NCBI GenBank assembly: GCA_036426205.1
Contig: CM071570.1
Span: 50,142,984-50,206,983 of the forward strand
DNA: 64,000 nt
Source of the DNA: Ascaphus truei
Lineage: Eukaryota; Chordata; Amphibia; Anura; Ascaphidae
Direction: 5' to 3'
Made by a program: the position numbers and the translations under genes. Positions within the stretch are counted from its first letter, which is position 1, and every line of letters starts with the position of its first letter. This document shows, in pieces, positions 1-10,839 of this stretch. Under the pieces are notes generated by a model, which was not told the origin of the DNA, ran no database searches, and worked only from the letters and a program-made list of their open reading frames with translations.

Positions 1-160
1 ATGGCCGCCCTCACATGGTACGGTAGCCAATCAGAGCGTGGGATGACCTGAAGAAGAGAGGATAACTCTCGAAAGCTTGTCCTATGACATAAATTGTTAG
101 TCCAATAAAATAGGTATCACCGAATACTGAAGAACTAATTTATTCTGCACTATATATATA

Positions 161-278
161 TTTTAATTTCTGCATTTTTATGTAATCCTTAACCATTTAT
201 TTGTATATTGGTGTATATATATATACACCAATATACAAATAAATGGTTAAGGATTACATAAAAATGCAGAAATTAAAA
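161..278. repeat. 118-bp perfect palindrome
   Basis: Bases 161-219 are the exact reverse complement of 220-278, so both arms are 59 nt with no spacer. The centre is an alternating TA run flanked by GTG and CAC. A transcript could fold into a single uninterrupted hairpin. The match stops abruptly at 160/279. Confidence 0.95.
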
Positions 279-279
279 C

Positions 280-1130
280 AAAACATCTCAATCTCCAAAC
301 CAGCACATTGCAATCCAAAATGAAACCAGCAGCTCATTGCAAAATAAATAACCTCTCATGTACCATAAAAAAACAGCACCTACACAAATACATATATACA
401 AAATTTAAATCCAACAATTGCATTTTAGTGTGTACATGATGCAATTAATCTGTGCATCATGTAACACTATTCCAAATCAATGTAAAAAATAAAATAAACA
501 ATTACCAACAAGATAAAAAAAACTAAGCAAGTAAGCATAAACATATTTACCATAAATCAATTAATCTAATCACAAATCAATTACTATCCAATCAAAATCA
601 ATAACACAAATCACTATTCAATTCCTAAAACCAAACCCATGTTTTAAACAATTCTACTTCAAAGTATCCACCATCATACAAAATCTAACTAACAAAAATA
701 AACCAATATTAAAAAGCAAGCCCCTGAAATATAATATTGCAAAGACCCTCAAATTAAATTTAACTAAATAACAATTACTTTACACAGCAATTTCTAACCA
801 AAGCTGCAAAATACATTTCAAAAACATCAAAAGAACATAAATCAACATTTGCAAAACAATCTTTTCTTACCCCTGTTTGTTTAGCAAATATAGCTAAACA
901 TTACATAAAGGGGCAATAAATGAGCATAAAAATCAATTCCATTACATAAAAATTACAATACAATACCACCATTCAGTGTCCCTGTATGTATGTAAAGCAA
1001 TAGGGACATACATAAATACATGGCCACTAAATGGACATTAAAAAAAAAATCACATCAACATTAAAAATCAAAAAAATGTAAAATGCAAAAAAAATACATT
1101 TCTTTTGTTTTCTTACCATTAGATGGCCCA
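280..1130. other. A-rich, G-poor stretch without genes
   Basis: The + strand here is mostly A, C and T with very little G, a marked strand asymmetry compared with the flanks. No credible ORF. It lies inside the repeat at 1-1700 and directly follows the palindrome. Confidence 0.7.
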
Positions 1131-1399
1131 CTCACTGAATTCCCGGGGAGCCACTTACTCTCGAACAAACAATCCACAGGGAACCATAAAATAATAAACC
1201 CTTACAATTCAAATGAATCTTTTTTCTTGTATTTGTAATCCATTTCGTCAGGGGGGTCTTCATCTGTTTTCTTCGTTCTTCTTCCGGTCTCTTCCGGGAT
1301 CTTCTTATCTTCTAGTGCCACGCCCTGTTCTCTTCTTCCTCTAGGAGGTCCGTCCTCCTCAGCGTCTGGCTTCAAAATGAGATGACATAGGTTTTTATA

Positions 1400-1690
1400 G
1401 GCCTATGACGTCACATTTTCATCGATGTGATTTTGGGGGGAAAAAATTGATGACGTCATTTATAGGCAATGACGCCAGCCAATCAGAATGGCTAAGCTTC
1501 ATTTGCCTTTATGCTGACATCATGAAAAGAAAGATGGCCACCCTCACATGGTACGGTAGCCAATCAGAGCGTGGGAACGAAATCCCAACTCTGATTGGCT
1601 GAAGTAGACCATGTGACAGAGGCTTGGGGGAGAACGGATGTGACGTCACCCAAAGTCTGTCACATGGTACTTCAGCCAATCAGAGTAGGC
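1400..1690. promoter_or_regulatory. Cluster of CRE and CCAAT boxes
   Basis: Three exact TGACGTCA palindromes (CREB/ATF sites) lie at 1406-1413, 1451-1458 and 1641-1648. CCAATCAG motifs or their complement (NF-Y type) lie near 1478, 1559, 1592 and 1676. The combination looks like a polymerase II promoter module. It sits in the terminal part of a repeat, so it may be a transposon promoter rather than a host one. Function is inferred. Confidence 0.45.
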
Positions 1691-1904
1691 ATTTCGTATG
1701 TGGATAATAGTAATTTTGCCCATTACTATACTGTATGTGTTATGGGGGGATGTATTTATTTATAAGTATTTGTGTTTTTTAATTATTTTTGGGGGGCACA
1801 GAATTGGTACTGCAAGCCCATGGGGACACCTGCGGGGAACACCCGAGGGCCACCGCCGGCCTATAGTATCATTGCTGTGCATCACAAAAATGTAATATAT
1901 GAGC

Positions 1905-2655
1905 AGCCAAAATCAGAAATGACCCGAGAATACAGGGCATTAAGATTGCCAAGACTGAACATAAAATCTCGCTTTTCGCAGATGACATTATACTGACCCT
2001 CACGGATCCCCATACCACCATTCCCAACCTCCAAAGACTCTTGGACCAATTTGGCCGAATCTCAGATTACAAAACTAACACAGACAAATCTGAATCCCTA
2101 AATCTCTCCCTTTCAGAGCCGACCTGGAAGATGCTCCTATCTAACTATAAATATAGATGGAACTCCTATATTATCTTGGCGTTAAAATAGCAAATTCTTA
2201 CAACTCTCTATACCAGGTCAATTACCCCCTGTTATTTAACCAAATCAAAAAGGATCTAGAATCTTGGAATAAACTCCAAATCTCCTGGTTTGGTAGGATT
2301 ATATTAACCAAAATGAATATCCTTCCTAGACTTCTATATTTTTTCCAAACACTCCCTAAAGACATTCCCATGTCTGATCTTAAAAATACACAAGCCCACA
2401 TATTCTGATTTATATGGAATAACCAAAAACCAAGAGTTCCGAGATCGGTTTTGTTATCACCAAAACTGAGTGGGGGACTTGGGGTCCCTGATGTGATTAA
2501 ATACTACCAGGCTGCACAGCTACGCCAAGCCGCGACATGGAATAACAACCCGGCTCATCTCGGCATGGGACGGTTTATCGGCAGGCAGACTGTATCGCCA
2601 CCGGCTACTTGTGTGTTGCTCTCGCAAGGATTCAGCCCTTCCTGCATACTGTGAG
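1905..2655 (+). mobile_element. L1-type LINE ORF2 fragment (RT C-terminal part), broken
   Basis: Reading + with frame changes gives peptides of an L1/Tx1-type ORF2: the RT catalytic block (FADDIILTLTD), a following DKSESLNLSL, then YLGVKI, WFGRI.LTKMNILPRLLY.FQTLP and GGLGVPD..KYYQAAQL. The same blocks occur in the longer - strand element at 21.3-25.5 kb (YADDVILTLSK, WFGRIHSVKMNILPRVLY, GGLAVPCLLAYYKAAQL), so the two are relatives. It is truncated upstream of the catalytic block and carries frameshifts and a stop near 2406. Dead fragment. Confidence 0.85.
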
Positions 2656-3264
2656 GGCAACACGCCAAAAACATGCCGATTTTGAATCCCTGCCGAGAGT
2701 GATTTTTCGGTGCTTACTGCATGAGGCCCATAGTTTCTAAACATAGCAATAAAGTGTTTAGTTTATCTGTTACTCCAGGGTTTGGAGCAGATGTCCCCAC
2801 TTCAGAGCGGCCTCGCATCCTTTCCTAGGGGAGTCCAGCCCCACGAGAGCTCAGAGAATCTCTCCTCTGTTAGTCCAATGTTAAGGACAGGAAATCCCTG
2901 CTTCAGCACAGTCTCATGTCCTTCCTCCTCCCTGGGATTAACAACCCAGGCAGTCCCAGCAGGCTCCGCGACCACTTTTTAGCGAGCCTAAGTGACTGTG
3001 CCAGCTTTACATAGCTGGGGAGAACTCTTCTCTGTCCCCTTTCTCTGGGAACAGCATTCAGTCTCATTGTATATAGTCACTTCTTGAATTTTAAAACTCT
3101 ATGTATGAGCAATCAAGTGTTCAGCCTGCTCAATTAGCAAGCAGCTGCTGCCGGCTTCTCTAGGGAGATTAACTCTCTGTGCGTTGGAAAGTCCCATAGC
3201 TTCCCTATTTCAGCACCTAGAGGACAGTGATTTTAACACAATATAAATAATATATTTACAACAC

Positions 3265-3265
<1 letters not shown>
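2656..3265. other. No gene seen
   Basis: Mixed-composition DNA after the LINE fragment. An AATAAA-like AGCAATAAAGTG occurs near 2745. No ORF or repeat structure that I can support. Confidence 0.5.
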
Positions 3266-3316
<51 letters not shown>

Positions 3317-3400
3317 CCCTCTCTCTCCTCCCCTCTCTCTCCTTCTCTCTCTCTCTTCTCTCTCTCTCTCCTTCTCTCTGTCTCTGTCTCTCTCTACATG
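3266..3400. repeat. (CT)n microsatellite
   Basis: Long CT run, pure at first and then interrupted by CC, TT and TG steps. Confidence 0.98.
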
Positions 3401-3546
3401 TAGCTTCTCTTATATCTGTATTTAATCACTTCCTCCAGCGGAGTGCAATCACAGCAAGGGGCCATGATACATTGATGCCAGGAGAGGCATCTTATTTGAA
3501 GATGAGAACTCATTGTTATCAAAGTGGTAACACCAAACCGACTGAT

Positions 3547-3690
3547 GTCATTAACTCGCAGGCGTTTCGCGCAAACGCCTCAGCGCCACACCGACTACCA
3601 GTCATCAACTCGCAGGCGTATCGCACAAACGCCTCAGCGCCACACCGACTGAAATGTCATCAACTCGCAGGCGTATCGCGTAAACACCCA
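3547..3690. repeat. Minisatellite, about 60-bp unit, about 3 copies
   Basis: Three successive units share ACTCGCAGGCGT, then a TTCGCGCAAACGCC-like part, then CAGCGCCACACCGACT. Each unit carries a small inverted repeat (GGCGTTT and AAACGCC around CGCG), so the array is a series of potential hairpins. CpG is frequent compared with the flanks. Confidence 0.85.
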
Positions 3691-3699
3691 CCTATAGTT

Positions 3700-4390
3700 G
3701 TAGTTCTTCTAGCACGATTGTGAACCAAAGGATGTTTAATTGTCGGAGCTTAGTAATTACCTTTCAGAAAAAATGTGATCTCGTTTTTTCAGTGCCATTT
3801 TGTGGGCCTGAAACGTGGGCGGGTCGCACTGTTTGACCTCCTTCCTCTTGTGCAATGTCCCTGTGTGTTGAGCAGGACCTGTAATCCTCCTTCCTCTTGT
3901 TTAGTCCTCTTATGAGGGGCTTATGTGGGCATATTTAGAGTGACTTCATGTGATGGGGACAGATTTGTTCCTGTGTAAAACAAACCATGACCTACAGTAA
4001 TATTCACGGAAACGGCGTTTCAATGCTTTCATTGGGGCATGTTTAGTACAGCGAAGTTTGTGTTTCTGTTTTAGATGGAGTTAAAAGGAGGAGTAATGTC
4101 TGGTGACCGAAAACCCAAAGACTACCAGTACAGTAAGTAGTGTTTTGTCTCCTATAAGGCTGCGGCCCAAGTCACTGCGGGCGTCAGAGCGCCTGGCGCC
4201 GCGTGCACCAGTTTCAGACACGATCTGTGGTCTAGGCATCGCGAACAGAAGAGCAGGGGGAGGAAAGACAAGATTTTTGGCAGGGGGCGCGGCCATGACA
4301 TCACGTGGCTGGTTCACCATCATTGGCTGAACCGCTGCCGTGACGTAGCCGCCGCGTCGAAAGACAAATTTCTTGTTTTTTGATAAAGTG
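3700..4390. other. No gene seen; GC-richer stretch
   Basis: Contains GC-rich segments around 4150-4360. Opposing short ORFs here have no recognisable domains. Nothing further supported. Confidence 0.4.
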
Positions 4391-4394
4391 TACA

Positions 4395-4783
4395 ACAAAA
4401 AACAAGCCCGAAGCTACATCGAATATGACAAAAATACATAGTGAAATACCTATATATCTCTTGAAAAAGGGTCATTTAGTTAAACTCTTTGGCCAAAGCG
4501 TCTTAAGCCTGCTAGCCACATCAAGGCATAAGCAGGTCCTAACTCTAACTGATTAAAATTCTTATTTACCGCTATAATTAGAGGAAGAATGATTGCATTG
4601 GATCTGTCACAAACAGCCACATGCAAGACCTGCTCACTTGGAAAGTGGGGAGGGGCGAGCTTAAAACCTGGGAGGGAGGGGCCACTGACCTCCAACAGCT
4701 GAGACCAGCTGGACAAAGTTAATAAACACACAGATACCCAGCAAGCTCTAAGAAACCCCAAAAATTACCACATAATATATATA
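4395..4783 (+). repeat. Dispersed repeat family A, copy 1
   Basis: The same ordered blocks recur at 9430-9605 (inverted), 38150-38725 and, more diverged, 48970-49390. Shared blocks are AAGCTACAT, GACAAAAATACA, TCTCTTGAAAAAGGG, TTAGTTAAAC, TTTGGCCAAAG, a GGCATAAGCAGGTCCTAAC-like block, TAATTAGAGGAAGAATGAT and AAAGTGGGGAGGGGCGAGC. This copy ends in a TG microsatellite. A fragment also seems present near 32640-32730. No coding capacity. Family unknown; a SINE or LINE tail is possible. Confidence 0.75.
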
Positions 4784-4917
<134 letters not shown>

Positions 4918-4966
4918 ACACATTGTACAAATGAATGGATGAAGGGTTGGTATTGGTGCAGGATGG

Positions 4967-5023
4967 GTTAACCCCTTAATTACTTTGGTGGTTATTAACC
5001 GCTAAGGTGATTAAGGGGTTAAC
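4967..5023. repeat. Short inverted repeat (hairpin)
   Basis: GTTAACCCCTTAAT near 4967 is mirrored by GATTAAGGGGTTAAC near 5009-5023, with an imperfect inner stem. Probably the end of a small foldback element. Confidence 0.7.
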
Positions 5024-5029
5024 TGGCAT

Positions 5030-8000
5030 TTGAAAGTATTTTCAATGTATTCTTTTGCCAACAGAGCCCGTTTGATGACCGGACTGCATCTCATTAGTCT
5101 GCCGCAGAACATTTTCAGAAAATCTCGGGCAAATCTCGAAATCCATTTCAAGAAAGGTTCGACTAATGGCCGCTGCATCTGTATGTTAAACGGGTTATGG
5201 TAAAGGGTTAAAGTTAGGAGTTTAGGGTAAGAGGTTAACTGGCTTGGGTAAAGGGTTTTTAGGCTAAGGTGTCCGATTAGCGGTAAAGGGTTAAGGTTAG
5301 GAAATTACCTTCACGATGAAATGGACGGCAGCGGCTAAATGTCTGCGCCAGAACATCCTAGCTTGCATTAAAATATCCCAATGCAGAGTATGTGAAGATA
5401 TAGTGGCTGCAGTAGTTGCACACACATATAATTTGTTTTTCATGTGCTTACTGTACATTAGTGAGTAGTACCAAGCTGTCATGGGAGACCAGGTATTTAC
5501 ACCTTTATACCGGGATCATATCACTGAGCAAAACCAAGAAGTAAAACAAATTGCGATTTATTCATTAGAAACAGACGTACACATAATAGATTACAATATA
5601 CAGGAGAAAACACACTTACTGTGGGTCTGAGCTACAAAACTAAACTTCCCTAGTCGAAATAGTCCATAAAACAAAGTCTTTTTAGGTTGACCGGGACTCA
5701 GCCCGAAAAGTCCTGGAACTATTTCTCCAAGAGCATCTTTTGGTGAGTTCAATTTTGCCGCTGCTGTTTTGAGGCTTAGAATCTCAGGACTGAATTGGCT
5801 GCTGGGTTTCTTATAGTTTTCAGATTCATTCATGAAATACAACAACCAATCAGAGTCTGGGAACTTTACAACCAGCCAATCAGAGGGCTGCCAGTCTTCC
5901 AAAGCCGGGCAAGTGATTCTTCTGAATGTAACGAGGGTATGCGCAAGTTTGCCACCTTAGCCACTTGTTATTCAGAAGCCACCCGCTGGGTTAGATGCCT
6001 CCAAGTCTGGGAAGGCAAATGCTTTGCGGGATGGCCTGCATTGTTTCCCGGATGTGGGTACTCCACCTTACCATCCTGCCCAAATGGCTTTAACACCTCT
6101 GGCAGCATCTGTTGTTTTTAAGTACAGACCTAGGGTAGACTTTGTGGCACCACAAATTGGTAGGCCACTACCCCCCTCAGAATACCGTCTTTAAAAGTCC
6201 CAGCTTATAACTATAATACATTTACAAACATTTCAGTTTAATAAAAAATATACATTTACACTTTTACCTTGTCTAAGTCTTTTGGGCTAGGAGGGGTAGA
6301 ATGAGGCTATATACTTTAATTCCCACTAGCCATATCCCCTAGACACTGTAAACCTGACAAACTGGAAAAACCTCATAGCCACATTGGCTATTAAACATTT
6401 TATGAAACATAAAAAATATTTCCCATTTTTCTTTTAAATCCCACAGCGAAATGAAAAGATGCTTATCTTCAATCCCAGAACTGTAGCTCCTTCCCTTAAG
6501 CAAACCTAATTTTCTTTAGAACCAAAAAATGCTTAGGCACACTCTCAGGGCTGTATCTCTTTCCTTTACTGAAACAAGGACTTAGGTTTCACAAAACCTC
6601 TTGCAACTTGCAACTACAGTTGGAGGAACCCCCCAGAACCTCTATATGGATTCTGGAGTAACTGGGAATATACTGGGGAACCCTCACTAACTTAGGGAAC
6701 CTTGACTTTACCCGGGATACATAAATCCCTATGCCCTCATTTACCTTTCTGGTGTAGGCTGAAGCAGGGAAACCTGGCAGTATCACGTAACTGTTTTCAA
6801 GGGAGGATTTTGACTGGAGTGATGTGTCTATATGTCCCTGGGAATCTGACCTGATTCCCAGATACATTTTTGGTGTAACCAGCAACTCTGGACACCGACT
6901 AACTAGACACAATCTGACAACACTTTTACCGCAACCCCCCCTTGAAACTCATAGCCTGAGAATCTCCACTGGTTAGCGCTCATGGAAAGGTAAAACACAC
7001 ATAAATCTTTATTGTCATACAATTACATTCATTGCAGGCACAATACACAGATTGAAGAGCTGCCACTCTAAAACCTGAAATAGGGCTCAGAGGTAACCAG
7101 CCGGGCATAATACCTTTATTGATGGCCTTTTTACCCCTTCACCGTCACACAAGCTTTTACAGTACATGGTCTGCTGGGTTACAAAAGAAAACATTTATCC
7201 CCATGATAAACATAATCCACTTAAGAAAGTGGAAAAACACGATGATGACGGTTTGGAAGCTAACTAAGGAAAATGTCTGCTCAAAGTGGAAATCAATGGT
7301 AGGTATAATAAAAAGTTAAGTATCTGATGGGAGAGTGTCAAATGAGAAAGCGCGGGTCTCAATTCCAGCCAAGTTTTATTTTAACCCTTTGAGTGCCCTG
7401 TTGACATACAAAGAACGTCAAGAGAGCTGCCACCTTCGGAGGCCCTTCTGACGGATGCTTTTTTATAGTGGAGTTTTCCTTGTTTTTTAGGGCATATCGC
7501 GAGCATGATCTGAACAAAAAATGAGGACCCTCTACAAAACTGTAGCACTGTACATTATCTGAATAGAAAAGGAAGACCCTGTTTTTTTCACGCCCCCGTG
7601 GTGATAATTAATAATAATTATAATGTTGCAAACCTATGGTCGCAAAATGCCAGCAGGTTTGTGAATGCCTAACCCCCCCTGCACTTCACGGGCTGATTGT
7701 GAATTAAACATTGATACATTAAATAATGTACCACAATACGTTAGATCCCATGTGGTTCTCCTGCTTTCTTTTCTATTTCTTGCTAATTTTCTACGGCAGA
7801 TAGCCAACATGATCTGTACAGAAAAGCACCCCCCTCAAGAGCACTGAATGCGATCTGAATGGAAGAGGAAAACCCTTCTTCTGTTCACATCATCGCAGTG
7901 ATGAAGCAATCATGTGACTACTACAGGTACCTGTGATGCATTCAATAATGTTCTACTCACCACAATAATAACTGGGATTCCAATTTGTTCTCCTGCTTTA

Positions 8001-8185
8001 TTTTCTATTTACAAGCCTTTAGGTTTCCTTGTGCTTATTTGTTTTTATATTTCCATCTGCCAACTCAACAGGGAAACTACTTTATGCGTCCACTACACCA
8101 GCACTGTCCAATAGGAATTCATAGCTGGCCACATTTGTGGCTGTCGTCATTCCATATTCGCCACATTCTCGTGTAAGTCACAATA
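5030..8185. other. No gene seen over about 3.1 kb
   Basis: Includes an irregular GGGTTA/TTAGGG-like stretch at about 5180-5295. There are two places (about 5540-5600 and 6990-7060) where a TTTATT or TTTATTC block follows an A-rich start, resembling reversed poly-A-signal ends of LTR elements. ORFs of 60-108 codons have no recognisable motif. The GC-richer stretch 5880-6110 also shows nothing identifiable. Confidence 0.4.
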
Positions 8186-8189
8186 GCGG

Positions 8190-9060
8190 TGCGCTCGCGA
8201 GTTGTGACGCCTGCCAAGTTGCATCCCTTGTCTCTCTTACACCCCACTCCATCTCCCTATTCCACAACAAATTTGCTTAGACAACTCAAATCTGGCTATC
8301 GCCCAAACCACACAATAACTACCCTCTTAAAAGTTTGCAATGAGATTCAGTTTTTGCATGACACTGGGACAACTAACTGGTGTCAATTCCTAGTTTTGCA
8401 AGGGCTTTTGATACTGTTGACCATGTTATTTTGTTAAACAAGCTTCAGTGCTCTGGAAGAGGGGAACATGCTTTTAACTGTTTCACTCCTATATATCGAG
8501 TAGATACCAATATGTCTCTCGTGGACTCTAACCTCTATAATATAATCTGTGGAGTCCTGCAAAACCTGTTCTGGGGCCCCTTCTATTTTCAGTCGTCATT
8601 AATGATATACCTACAGCTTATAAGGCCACTTCAATGCAAAGCAATCTTATATGCACACAGCTCTACCGTCTGACCTTGAACATATAATGTAATCTGATTT
8701 GTCAAGACTTGAACACTTGATTTTTCAAAACAAATTCTTTTTAGAACCTGACAACTGTAACTATGGTATTTGGGACTATGGCTAAATTATTAAAGCTGCT
8801 AATGACAGAGCTTCAGATCAGAACCAACTCTAATACCATTCTTGCCCTGGTCACTAGTTTTAAATATCTGGTCATATGGTTTGACTCCCATTTAACATTT
8901 GGGTTGCATACTGATACCCTGACATCCAAAACCGATGTCAAACTGGGTAAACTTTATAGGAACACATTCTCCATAAGCCCGCTGGTCAGAAAGCGCATTG
9001 CACAGCAGATGCTAATGCCAACTATAGACTATGGGGAAATAGTATATGGCTGGGGTGCGC
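8190..9060 (+). mobile_element. Decayed L2/CR1-type LINE reverse transcriptase fragment
   Basis: Translated pieces in shifting + frames give the RT order of a Jockey-superfamily (CR1/L2 group) LINE. They are GYRPNHTITTLLKVCNEIQ, FARAFDTVDHVILLNKL, a degenerate GVLQNLFWGP (for G-x-PQGS-x-LGP) and a C-terminal FKYLVIWFDSHLTFGLH. The catalytic YxDD block is not recognisable (YAHSS where it would lie). The block with LLKVCNEIQ matches the - strand fragment at 38.8-39.25 kb, so the two belong to one family. Frameshifts and stops make it a dead copy. Confidence 0.8.
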
Positions 9061-9429
9061 CCATCTGCCTGCTTTTTTCTGGCATTGGCTGCATTGTTAA
9101 ACATTACAATGTCATGTGACCTTGGGTTGCCATTTGACCCAGCGGCGCCATTTGACTCTGCGTTGTCATGGCAATGCATTGCCAGAAGCCACCAGAGAAA
9201 AGGTAAGTGACATACAGAGGTCTCGCACGCTTCCCCAGCATTTTATTTCAAAGTTGTGGGGAAGAGCAGGGCCTCTGTAAGTGCCGCACCCCCATTCCAC
9301 CACAGAAAATGTATTACCCGCCAGTTTGCGCACCGCTGGGGAGCTCCGGGGGGAGGGAGAGCCTGGGTGCTGGAGGTAGAGACGGGGTGCCGGGGAGAGC
9401 CGGGGGGAGGGAAAGCCGGGGGGAGGGGG
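9061..9429. other. No gene seen; G-rich end
   Basis: Short stretch between the LINE fragment and an inverted repeat-A copy. 9340-9435 is rich in GGGGAG and CCGGGG. Nothing recognised. Confidence 0.4.
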
Positions 9430-9605
9430 AGAATTTTAATCAGTTAGTGTTAGGACATGCAATATTTGGTCATGCCTTGATGTGGCTCTCAGGCTTAAAA
9501 TGCTTTGGCCAAAGGGTTTAACTAAATGACCCATTTTTCAAGAGAGATATAGGTATTTCACTGTATATTTTTGTCATATTGGATGTAGCTTTGGGCTTCT
9601 TTGTT
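9430..9605 (-). repeat. Dispersed repeat family A, copy 2 (inverted, truncated)
   Basis: Reverse complement of the left half of copy 1: TTTGGCCAAAG, a TTAGTTAAACCC-type block, TCTCTTGAAAAATGGG, GACAAAAATATACAGTG and the AAGCTACATCC end are all present in the same order on the - strand. It directly abuts the hAT/minisatellite element that starts near 9610. Confidence 0.75.
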
Positions 9606-9609
9606 TTAT

Positions 9610-10833
9610 GTTGTGGAGAAGCAGCACAGAGAGGAAGCTCTCTCTCCCCTCCCACCCCCTTACTGCACTAGCAGCCACAGACACAGGAGAAGCAGCACAG
9701 AGAGGAAGCTCTCTCTCCTCCTCTCTCCCCCCTTGCTTCTTACGGCACTGGCAGCCACAGGGACAGGAGAAGCAGCACTGAGAAGCATGCTCCCAGACCA
9801 ACCCCTCTCAGGCTGCCATGACCCTCCCTTCTCGCGCTGCCCTGACCCTCCCTTCTCACGCTGCCCTGACCCTCCCTTCTCGCGCTGCCCTGACCCTCCC
9901 TTCTCGCCTTGCCCTGACCCTCCCTTTTCACGCTGCCCTGACCCTCCCTTCTCGCGCTGCCCTGACCCTCCCTTCTCACGCTGCCCTGACCCTCCCTTCT
10001 TGCGCTGCCCTGATCCTCCCTTCTCGCTCTGCCCTGACCCTCACTTCTCGTTCTGCCCTGACCCTCCCTTCTCGCTCTGCCCTGACCCACCCCTCTCGTG
10101 CTGCCCTGACCCTCCCCTCTCGTGCTGCCCTGACCCTCTCCTCTCATGCTGCCCTGACCCTCCCCACTTGCGCTGCCCAGACCACCCCCCCCCACAGCTG
10201 CACCAAGCCTGCCCACACCGGCACCCACCCTGCCCCCCACTGCTGCTGCAGATTTACCCCCTCCCGTCCCACAGTTCCCCTGCCCAAGCCCCACGTTACG
10301 CACCCTCCTATGTGCCCTACACATAGGACGGGGGGGGGGGGAAGGGTGCTTGATGATGAGGGGGACTGCTGAAAGGGACTGAGGGAGATCAAGGGTGCTG
10401 GGGGGGAGATGATGATGATGGGGGGGTTAAATGAGATGGTGATGAGGGGGAGTTAAATGAGATGATGATGGGGTGAGGTGATGATGATGAGGGTAGTGGT
10501 GGTGGCATGAGAGGAGGATGAAGAGGGGGGTGAGTGGAGGAGGGGGACAAGGGGGGTGAGAGGATGAGCGGGGTTGCGGTCGGAGAATTTATAAACTTGT
10601 TCAAACAGTGTGTGGTTTTTAAAATTTTCGCATGTGCAACATAATACCTCAATTTTTACATGGTGTGGCTATTTTCACTTCTAATTCGTCACACCTGTGG
10701 CTACATTGAAAAATAGGTTGCCCACCCCTGCTCTAGGCCATTGACCTCTGTCAATTCTAAAACGTACTACAGTATGAAAGTATTCTAACATAATTTGGAA
10801 ACAAATGATGAGGAAAATAAAGGGTAGTGTTAA
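9610..10833. mobile_element. hAT-derived element with minisatellite, copy 1 (left end missing)
   Basis: From about 9620 to 10833 this matches 14310-15679 block for block: paired AGAAGCAGCACAGAGAGGAAG units, a 24-bp minisatellite, a poly-G spacer, a GATGATGATG-rich part, and the terminal sequence ending GGTTGCCCACCCCTG at 10730. That terminus is a typical hAT end (CAGGGGTGGGCAACC on the other strand) and is followed by CTCTAGGC at 10731-10738. Homology continues about 100 bp beyond that end (10739-10833), so the copy was made by duplication of DNA rather than by transposition alone. No transposase is present. Confidence 0.75.
9806..10180. repeat. 24-bp minisatellite, about 15 units
   Basis: Unit approximately CTGCCCTGACCCTCCCTTCT followed by CGCG or a variant. 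Because 24 is a multiple of 3, it stays open in several frames and yields artefactual 8-residue repeats (Cys-Pro-Asp-Pro-Pro-Phe-Ser-Arg and others). Not a gene. Confidence 0.95.
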
Positions 10834-10839
10834 TATATA

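Larger units (their letters stand above)
1..1700. repeat. Repeat with direct and inverted CCAAT-box blocks, cut by the window start
   Basis: A block of about 43 bp at 1-43 recurs in the same orientation at 1534-1576 with about one mismatch. Inverted pieces of it (CCAATCAGAG and its complement, and CACATGGTAC and its complement) recur between 1580 and 1690. Between the two direct copies lie a long palindrome, an A-rich G-poor stretch and a CT-rich stretch with repeated CTTCTTC/TTCCGG motifs near 1250-1350. No ORF of note. Direct and inverted terminal blocks fit a non-autonomous mobile element, but the family is not recognised and the left end lies outside the window. Confidence 0.5.

Noticed and set aside
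5170..5300. GGGTTA/TTAGGG-like stretch as an interstitial telomere repeat
   Set aside because: Only scattered GGGTTA and GTTAGG words with irregular spacing; no run of consecutive TTAGGG units.
9601..10372. ORFs of 184-241 codons on both strands
   Set aside because: They are read-through of a 24-bp minisatellite in several frames at once.
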